Assembly (NCBI GenBank): GCA_947856335.1
Contig: CANUCD010000026.1
Coordinates: forward strand, 1 to 11,418
Origin: an uncultured Bacilli bacterium
GTDB lineage: Bacteria; Bacillota_I; Bacilli_A; RF39; UBA660
Length of the DNA stretch: 11,418 bases
Direction: 5' to 3'
Positions 7,207 through 11,418 of the stretch are shown here, in pieces (the first letter of the stretch is position 1; each line of letters begins with the position of its first letter). Below the pieces are notes generated by a model that did not search any database, was not told the origin of the DNA, and saw only the letters and a list, made by a program, of their open reading frames with translations. The position numbers and the translations under genes are program-made.

Positions 7207-7736
7207 CTTTTTTCTACTCCTTTTACATAGTTAATTACACGGTCATCTAATATTTCAATATTATCATTTACAATTGTTATATCAAAATTACTATAATTTT
7301 CAAGAGCTGTTTCAGTAATATGCATTTGCTCTTCTATAGTAAGCTTACTTGGGGCAAATTGATTTACAACATATATTGCATAAACTTCTTTAAAAGTTTT
7401 TTTTAATTCATCAATTTCAATGGGCAAGCGAACATCATCTATTATAACTGTATCAAAATACATATTATATACTCTAATATCTTCAATCATACGATTAACA
7501 AAAAATAAAGGCATGTCCATATTCTCACGAATAGTAACTCCTAAATCTTGTAAAAACTTCCTAGGTTTTGGTTCTTTACCATCCCATTTAATTATTTCTT
7601 TAGCATATGTTTTTATATATTTACTAAAACTTGTAATAATAGGTTTTTTACCTATAGATAAATAATAACTTTCAATAATTTTGGCAACTTCGCCCTTTCC
7701 AGAGCCAGATTTACCAGCGACTAAAAATATTTTCAT
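7203..7736 (-). CDS. P-loop (deoxy)nucleoside monophosphate kinase-like protein, 177 aa
   Basis: A P-loop NTPase with Walker A GKSGSGKG at residues 8-15. Several features recall phage-type dNMP kinases and related nucleotide kinases: FLQDLGVTIRE, a DDVRLPIEIDEL segment after a hydrophobic strand (the DVRxPxE motif), and HITETALENYSNFDITIVND near the C-terminus, resembling HxSExxL...FDxxIxND. It probably phosphorylates a nucleotide or similar small molecule in the cytosol. I chose the ATG at 7734-7736 because GGTGA lies 4 bases upstream and a good promoter (7759-7787) gives a leader of about 16 bases; a longer reading from a TTG at 7787 would start inside that promoter. It overlaps alaS by 4 bases (ATGA), so the two are translationally coupled. 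The exact substrate is uncertain. Confidence 0.75.
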   Translation of the reverse strand: MKIFLVAGKSGSGKGEVAKIIESYYLSIGKKPIITSFSKYIKTYAKEIIKWDGKEPKPRKFLQDLGVTIRENMDMPLFFVNRMIEDIRVYNMYFDTVIIDDVRLPIEIDELKKTFKEVYAIYVVNQFAPSKLTIEEQMHITETALENYSNFDITIVNDNIEILDDRVINYVKGVEKR

Positions 7737-7758
7737 AAAATCACCACACAGTAAAAAT

Positions 7759-7787
7759 ATTATATCATTTATTTTTTTATTTGACAA
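7759..7787 (-). promoter_or_regulatory. sigma-A promoter of the kinase-alaS operon
   Basis: On the minus strand, TTGTCA (7787-7782) and a perfect TATAAT (7764-7759) are 17 bases apart. The predicted start point is near 7752. Its -35 hexamer lies on the same base pairs as the -35 of the divergent plus-strand promoter. Confidence 0.8.
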
Positions 7788-7809
7788 TTCAAATAAATAA
7801 TGATAAAAT
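7781..7809 (+). promoter_or_regulatory. sigma-A promoter of the lysine-riboswitch operon
   Basis: TTGACA (7781-7786) and TAAAAT (7804-7809) are separated by 17 bases. The predicted start point, about 7816, falls just before the P1 helix of the riboswitch (7818), so the transcript begins with the aptamer. Confidence 0.85.
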
Positions 7810-7817
7810 GATTATCA

Positions 7818-7990
7818 CTTGAAAGAGGTTGCGATTTTTATTAGTAATAATTTAATTAAGCAGATATTGTTAAGTTATGAAAGGAAAAATCGCCGAAGTT
7901 TAGAGAAATAGTCTGCATTTTTCTCTTTACTGGGGAATTATAAAATATATAATTCACTGTCGTATCAAAAGATACGGAGCGCTTATCAAG
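7818..7990 (+). ncRNA. lysine riboswitch aptamer (L box)
   Basis: This leader has the full lysine riboswitch architecture. P1 pairs CTTGA (7818-7822) with TCAAG (7986-7990). The conserved AGAGG-x-TGCGA follows (7824-7834). P2 pairs GCGATTTTT (7831-7839) with AAAAATCGC (7885-7893); its distal helix pairs 7847-7855 with 7870-7878 around the AGTA turn motif (7843-7846). GAAAGG (7879-7884), CGCCGAAG (7891-7898), CTGGGG (7930-7935) and ACTGTC (7956-7961) are family-conserved. P3 pairs 7902-7908 with 7920-7926, P4 pairs 7935-7941 with 7949-7955, and P5 pairs CGTATC with GATACG (7961-7966/7971-7976). The diagnostic L2-L3 kissing loop is present: GCAGA (7860-7864) complements TCTGC (7912-7916). GGAGCGCT closes the core. 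By family knowledge, lysine binding stabilises P1 and favours termination, shutting off the downstream genes. Confidence 0.95.
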
Positions 7991-8048
7991 ATTAAGTGGT
8001 GTTTAGCCATGGTTTTTGCGCTCTCAAGTCGTAAGCCATGGTTTTTTT
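7979..8048 (+). repeat. imperfect tandem repeat within the riboswitch expression platform
   Basis: Unit 1 (7979-8017) and unit 2 (8018-8048) share the order GCGCT, TCAAG, TAAG or TTAG, then GCCATGGTTTTT. Unit 2 is shorter by 8 bases. Each copy carries a version of the P1 3' strand followed by the palindrome CCATGG and a T-run; pairing of the two CCATGG copies makes the terminator stem. Confidence 0.7.
8005..8048 (+). terminator. riboswitch-controlled intrinsic terminator
   Basis: AGCCATGGTTT (8005-8015) pairs with AAGCCATGGTT (8033-8043) through the two self-complementary CCATGG copies plus flanking A-T and G-U pairs, and is followed by seven T (8042-8048). A candidate antiterminator is GAGCGC (7977-7982, the end of the aptamer) with GCGCTC (8018-8023, in the terminator loop). 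The 5' strand of P1, ACTTGA (7817-7822), could also switch to TCAAGT (8024-8029). Confidence 0.8.
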
Positions 8049-8073
8049 GTGGCTAGAACTTGGAGATGATAAT

Positions 8074-9021
8074 ATGAAAAATGACTTTTTTGAACAAATG
8101 AATTATAATTATCAAATATTTGCTTGGGAATGTGCAAGAGTTAGTAGAAGATATGATAATATCAATTTTTGTGTTTTACAATGTGAACCTTATTTTCAAA
8201 ATTATAGAAATCTTTATCAAATAATTAAAAAAATTAGTGATTTTTATAATGAGAATTGGCTTGGGAATGCTGATTATATTCATATTCCTGATGTAAGAGG
8301 TGTTTGGGATAATTATTTAAAGTACCCTATTATTTTAGCATATCAAAAAATAGATGATTATATCGAAATCTTGGGTGTATCAACAATTAAATATTTTGAA
8401 AATAAGAGTGATTATGTTAATCCATACTATCCTCTTTTAAACAGAAAGTTTTTTGAAATTACAGGTATTTTAGTAAAACAAAATAGTGATATTAAAAATA
8501 TTGGAAAGCATATATATGAGATAGTTTTAAATGGATTAAATAAATACCAAAGCATTTTACCTCCATTTGATGTTATTTTTGTTGCTGATTGCAGAAATTA
8601 TATGAGTATTAACGGAGCAAGAGGTGGAGCAGAATTTACTAGATTAAATAGTAATTTAGATATATATGGAGAGTTAGTTGGTCTTTATACATTAAAAAAA
8701 GATAATGAGTTAGTGGAAGCTCCTACTTTTGTTGCTCGATTTAATTTTAATCAGCCTTATAAAAAAAGCATACCAATTACCTTTAATTATCATATAACTG
8801 ATAATTTATTTGCTGGTTTATTAGATAATATTCATTTTTATTTATATACTTATGGGATTAAACCTGGAATTGAAAATTATGATGATTGTGCTTTAGTTAC
8901 ATATTATGAATTAGAAAATAGCAAAATCAATTTAGATGATATTACAATACTTCCAAATGGTACAGAGCTAGGAAATGATCGTATCCCTTATATTAGAAAA
9001 CGGGTGAAAGTACATGAATAA
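8074..9021 (+). CDS. lysine-riboswitch-controlled protein of unknown function with GNAT-like segment, 315 aa
   Basis: I cannot name this family. Residues 97-155 resemble the core of a GNAT acyltransferase: a strand (IEILGVSTIKYF), a second strand (FFEITGILVKQ), then a glycine-containing turn and helix (IKNIGKHIYEIVLNGL), where the canonical acyl-CoA-binding loop would be R/QxxGxG/A. That loop reads SDIKNIGKH, so the match is weak. A further conserved-looking stretch is VADCRNYMSINGARGG (170-185), then ELVGLYTL and EAPTFVARF. No signal peptide or membrane helix is seen. The ATG at 8074 is chosen because GGAG (8062-8065) lies 8 bases upstream; the earlier in-frame ATG at 8038 is inside the terminator stem. 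It is the first gene after the lysine riboswitch and overlaps the dipeptidase gene by 8 bases, so a role in lysine supply (for example processing of an N-acyl or peptide form) is inferred from context only. Confidence 0.85.
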   Translation: MKNDFFEQMNYNYQIFAWECARVSRRYDNINFCVLQCEPYFQNYRNLYQIIKKISDFYNENWLGNADYIHIPDVRGVWDNYLKYPIILAYQKIDDYIEILGVSTIKYFENKSDYVNPYYPLLNRKFFEITGILVKQNSDIKNIGKHIYEIVLNGLNKYQSILPPFDVIFVADCRNYMSINGARGGAEFTRLNSNLDIYGELVGLYTLKKDNELVEAPTFVARFNFNQPYKKSIPITFNYHITDNLFAGLLDNIHFYLYTYGIKPGIENYDDCALVTYYELENSKINLDDITILPNGTELGNDRIPYIRKRVKVHE

Positions 9022-10372
9022 TACAATAAATTTTTTTAAAGAAATTGCTTTAATTCCAAGAGAATCTGGCAATGAAGAGAAAATTGCTGATTATTTAACT
9101 AATTTTGCTAAGAAAAGAGGTTTAACTTGGTATAAGGATAAATATAATAATGTTTTGATTAAAAAAATAAATAAAAAACTTCCTTGTCTTATTTTACAAG
9201 CTCATATGGATATGGTTTGTGTAAGCAAAGATGCTAATTTTAATTTTAATACTAATCCTATTAAAGTTATAGAGAAAGATGGCTATTTATATGCAAACGA
9301 TACAAGTTTGGGTGCTGATAATGGAATTGGTGTAGCTCAAATTTTGAATATTTTAGATAGTAATATTCCTTGTAATATAGAAGCTCTTTTCACAACTAGT
9401 GAAGAAACAACTATGATTGGGGCTAAAAATTTTGATGTATCACTTTTAAATGGTAATTATCTTATCAATTTAGATGGATTTGATGAAAATACTATTTTAA
9501 CAGAATCAGCTGCTTATTATGATTTAGTTATGGACTCTACTTCTCTTTCTTGGGAATATGAAAAAAAGAATAATACTTACTTAATTAAACTTGAGGGGTT
9601 ATTGGGAGGTCATTCTGGATATGATATTAACAAAAATGCTGGAAATGCTATTTTATTAGTAGCAGAGTTTTTAAAACTTTTAGATGGTAATCTTGTTTCG
9701 ATTAAATCAGGGACTAAAAATAATGTTTTTCCATCAAGTGCTACTGCTATTATTGCAACAGATATAAATAATATCGAAGAAATTACTAAACAATTCTTAG
9801 ATAAATACCATTTTTTATATCCAAAGTTAAATATTAGCTATAAAAAAGTCAAAGACGAACATAAATATTTAAAAAACACAAAAGAATTTTTAGATTTTCT
9901 TACCCAATTTCCAAGTAAAGCAATAAATTATGATGAAAATAAAAGAGTTACTACTTCAATAAACTTGGGGGTTATAAATAATACTCATTTAGAAATAGGA
10001 CTTCGCAGTTCTAGAGAAAAAGAAGCTTTAAAAGCCTTAGAAAACTTAAATAGTTTAGCTTGTAAATATTCTTTTAAATTAAGTAAGGAAGGCTATCAAC
10101 CAGGATTTTATATGGATAAAAATGCTAAGCTAATCACTTTACTGGCTAAGAGTTCCCCATATAAAAATAAACCTCATATATCGATTGCTCATATTTCTAC
10201 AGAAGTAGGTTTTATGAAAGAGAAAATGCCTAACTTAGAAATTGCTATTATTTCTCCTAAAATTAGATATGCTCATTCTATTAGGGAATGTGTTTCAATT
10301 GATTCTATCTATTTAGTTGATAAATGGTTAGAAAAGTTTATTATTCAGTTTAATGAATTTTTTGATAATTAA
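9014..10372 (+). CDS. pepD: M20C-family dipeptidase (PepD-like aminoacyl-histidine/non-specific dipeptidase), 452 aa
   Basis: A cytosolic two-metal dipeptidase of the PepD type, which splits dipeptides to free amino acids. Metal-site and catalytic residues are recognisable: H64 and D66 in LQAHMDMV, bridging D102 in TSLGADNGIG, catalytic E130 and metal ligand E131 in TTSEETTMIGA, D154 in INLDGFDE (PepD usually has DSEE), H200 in LLGGHSGYD, and the C-terminal H421 in IRYAHSIRE. HISTEVGFMKEK (393-404) matches the HAGLECG-type motif. Length is slightly below the usual 480-490. The ATG at 9014 overlaps the end of the upstream gene by 8 bases and has GGGTG 7 bases upstream. Being second in a lysine-riboswitch operon, it may release lysine from peptides. 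A bidirectional terminator follows the stop. The gene symbol names the family, not a proven specificity. Confidence 0.9.
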   Translation: MNNTINFFKEIALIPRESGNEEKIADYLTNFAKKRGLTWYKDKYNNVLIKKINKKLPCLILQAHMDMVCVSKDANFNFNTNPIKVIEKDGYLYANDTSLGADNGIGVAQILNILDSNIPCNIEALFTTSEETTMIGAKNFDVSLLNGNYLINLDGFDENTILTESAAYYDLVMDSTSLSWEYEKKNNTYLIKLEGLLGGHSGYDINKNAGNAILLVAEFLKLLDGNLVSIKSGTKNNVFPSSATAIIATDINNIEEITKQFLDKYHFLYPKLNISYKKVKDEHKYLKNTKEFLDFLTQFPSKAINYDENKRVTTSINLGVINNTHLEIGLRSSREKEALKALENLNSLACKYSFKLSKEGYQPGFYMDKNAKLITLLAKSSPYKNKPHISIAHISTEVGFMKEKMPNLEIAIISPKIRYAHSIRECVSIDSIYLVDKWLEKFIIQFNEFFDN

Positions 10373-10400
10373 AAAAAACTAGATTTTATTTCTAGTTTTT
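10371..10400. terminator. bidirectional terminator between the dipeptidase gene and rplT
   Basis: AAAACTAGA (10375-10383) pairs with TCTAGTTTT (10391-10399) around a 7-base loop. On the plus strand a run of five T (10396-10400) follows the stem, and on the minus strand eight T (10378-10371) follow it. It ends the convergent lysine operon and rplT transcripts and overlaps the rplT stop codon. Confidence 0.85.
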
Positions 10401-10935
10401 ATTTTAAATTATTTAATAATTCTTCTTTTTTCATCGTAGAATAACCTTTAATACCTTGCTCTTTAGCAATAGCTTTAAGCTCAGTTAAAGTCATTTTACT
10501 ATAATCATTTTCCTTTTTAATTTCACTTGCTTTAGTAGTTTTAACTTCAGTTTTTACAGTACTTTTTGAAGGTAATTTTCCAGCTAGAGCATCTTTAGAT
10601 ACTAAAACTAATTTAGCAAAAGCTTCTTTATTATCAATAGCCATTTCACTTAACATTTTACGGTTAATTTCTATACCTGCAATAGATAAACCATTCATAA
10701 ATTTTGAATAGCTAATTTCGTTTTCACGGCATGCAGCATTGATTCTTGTAATCCATAATTTACGGAAGTTACGTTTATTTTGTTTACGGTCTCTAAATGC
10801 ATAAGCACCACTATGAAATAGTTGTTCTTGAGCTGTTTTATATAATCTATGTTTACTTCCAAAATATCCTTTTGCTTCTTTTAATACTTTTCTTCTTCTT
10901 GTTTTGGATACACTTCCACCTTTAACTCTTGTCAT
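10399..10935 (-). CDS. rplT: ribosomal protein L20 with C-terminal Rho_N/SAP-like extension, 178 aa
   Basis: Residues 1-119 are a standard bL20, a 23S rRNA-binding protein needed early in large-subunit assembly: MTRVKGG start, RRRKVLKEAKGYFGSKHRLYKTA, AYAFRDRKQNKRNFRKLWITRINAA, and the C-terminal globular part with YSKFMNGL and INRKMLSEMA. Usual L20 is about 115-120 residues. Here a Lys/Thr/Ser-rich linker (120-147) leads to a 31-residue motif, MTLTELKAIAKEQGIKGYS... (148-178), that matches the short helix-loop-helix of the Rho N-terminal/SAP-like nucleic-acid-binding families. The extension is in frame with no break. The ATG has a strong GGAGG (10944-10948) upstream, and rpmI ends 13 bases before it, as in the conserved infC-rpmI-rplT operon. 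In well-studied bacteria L20 represses this operon by binding its leader, which lies outside this window. Confidence 0.95.
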   Translation of the reverse strand: MTRVKGGSVSKTRRRKVLKEAKGYFGSKHRLYKTAQEQLFHSGAYAFRDRKQNKRNFRKLWITRINAACRENEISYSKFMNGLSIAGIEINRKMLSEMAIDNKEAFAKLVLVSKDALAGKLPSKSTVKTEVKTTKASEIKKENDYSKMTLTELKAIAKEQGIKGYSTMKKEELLNNLK

Positions 10936-10948
10936 TTTTTAAACCTCC

Positions 10949-11143
10949 TTAAATTACAGATTTTAATCTGCTAGCCTCTCCACTAGCTAAAACGCCTTTA
11001 TTTCTTCTTTGACGTACTTGTTTAGCTGAATCTTTATTTGTTTTATGATTACCATTAGACTTCTTATAAGTTAATGTACCATTTTTCTTCTTTGTTAAAA
11101 CTTTACTACTAGCTTTATGAGTTTTTTGTTTTGACTTTGCCAT
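10949..11143 (-). CDS. rpmI: ribosomal protein L35, 64 aa
   Basis: bL35 is a small, very basic protein of the large ribosomal subunit. The KQKTHKASSKVLTKKKNGTL opening and the RQRRNKGVLASGEASRLKSVI ending match the family (KxKTHxxxxKR..., ...RKxxxxSxxxxxRxKxxL), and the length of 64 is normal. The ATG at 11141-11143 is preceded by GGAGGA (11148-11153) at a spacing of 4 bases. It sits between infC, 12 bases upstream, and rplT, 13 bases downstream, in the usual operon order. Confidence 0.95.
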   Translation of the reverse strand: MAKSKQKTHKASSKVLTKKKNGTLTYKKSNGNHKTNKDSAKQVRQRRNKGVLASGEASRLKSVI

Positions 11144-11155
11144 ATTTTCCTCCTA

Positions 11156-11418
11156 TTATTTTTTTGGTGCGAGCATCATAAACATTTGTCTACCATCTAG
11201 TTTTGGTTCTGCCTCAATTATTGAAACATCACTTAAACTTTGGGCAAATCTTAGTAATACATCTTTACCTAGTTCTGGTCTAGCCATTTGACGACCTTTA
11301 AAACGAATAAAAGCTTTAATACGATGTCCTTTTACTAGATAATCTTTAGCATTTCTAACTCGAGTTTCAAAATCATGAACATCAATTGTTGTAGACAAAC
11401 GATATTCTTTTAATTCTT
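11156..11418 (-). CDS. infC: translation initiation factor IF-3, partial (C-terminal domain only)
   Basis: The last 86 codons of IF-3 are present; the N-terminal domain and the start lie beyond the right edge. This C-terminal domain binds the 30S subunit, blocks early joining of 50S and checks the initiator tRNA. The KEYRLSTTIDVHDFETRVRNA segment corresponds to the family KEIRLSPxIxxHDxxxKxxxA, and KGHRIKAFIRFKGRQMARPELG matches the KVKVxxxFRGREMxHxxxG core. The reading frame stays open to the window edge, so the apparent TTG start at 11398 is internal. rpmI follows 12 bases after the stop. Confidence 0.95.
   Translation of the reverse strand, partial: ELKEYRLSTTIDVHDFETRVRNAKDYLVKGHRIKAFIRFKGRQMARPELGKDVLLRFAQSLSDVSIIEAEPKLDGRQMFMMLAPKK

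Noticed and set aside
7737..7787. TTG start that would lengthen the kinase-like protein by 17 residues
   Set aside because: It falls within the -35 box of the gene's own promoter; the ATG at 7736 has a proper leader and GGTGA, and the P-loop begins right after it, as usual.
7788..8037. Other leader RNAs (glycine, SAM or T-box) for the intergenic region
   Set aside because: CGCCGAAG, CTGGGG, ACTGTC and the L2-L3 kissing loop are specific to the lysine class; no T-box TGGN/GGTGG core or SAM K-turn set is seen.
8038..8073. Earlier in-frame ATG for the 315-aa protein
   Set aside because: It lies inside the terminator stem and T-run and has no ribosome binding site, while the ATG at 8074 has a well-spaced GGAG.
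1..11418. Mycoplasma-type genetic code (TGA = Trp)
   Set aside because: TGA ends the kinase-like gene at the ATGA overlap and tryptophan is encoded by TGG in conserved positions.

Overview
The window is very AT-rich (roughly 70% or more A+T by eye) with tightly packed genes, strong AGGAGG/AGGTGG-type ribosome binding sites and textbook TTGACA/TATAAT promoters. This fits a low-GC Firmicutes/Mollicutes-grade bacterium, such as an uncultured Bacilli or RF39-like lineage with a small genome. TGA serves as a real stop (for example at 7203-7205) and tryptophan is written TGG, so the genetic code is standard and not the Mycoplasma code. The lineage is inferred from composition and gene style only.

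Layout. Most genes are on the minus strand. From right to left these are: the infC (partial)-rpmI-rplT translation operon (11418-10399); a P-loop nucleotide kinase-like gene coupled to a compact alaS (7736-5455); a PfkB-family sugar kinase overlapping a stand-alone Smr-domain gene (5386-4045); two unrecognised genes (3961-2689) separated by an intrinsic terminator; sufS-sufU for iron-sulfur cluster sulfur delivery (2641-1044); an unrecognised coiled-coil protein (982-476); and the start of an ABC exporter ATPase that runs off the left edge (430-1).

The only plus-strand block (7781-10400) is the most interesting part. A consensus promoter drives a complete lysine riboswitch (L box): five helices, an L2-L3 kissing loop and a terminator expression platform. 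It precedes two overlapping genes, an uncharacterised 315-residue protein with a GNAT-like segment and an M20C/PepD-type dipeptidase, and ends in a bidirectional terminator shared with rplT. This looks like a lysine-repressed operon for making or recovering lysine from peptides or N-blocked forms, which is an unusual job for an L box. Its promoter shares its -35 box, back to back, with the promoter of the kinase-alaS operon.

Other points of interest: the alanyl-tRNA synthetase (583 aa) lacks the segment between the tRNA-recognition and editing domains and also lacks C-Ala; L20 carries a C-terminal Rho_N/SAP-like motif; and sufSU stand without sufBCD.
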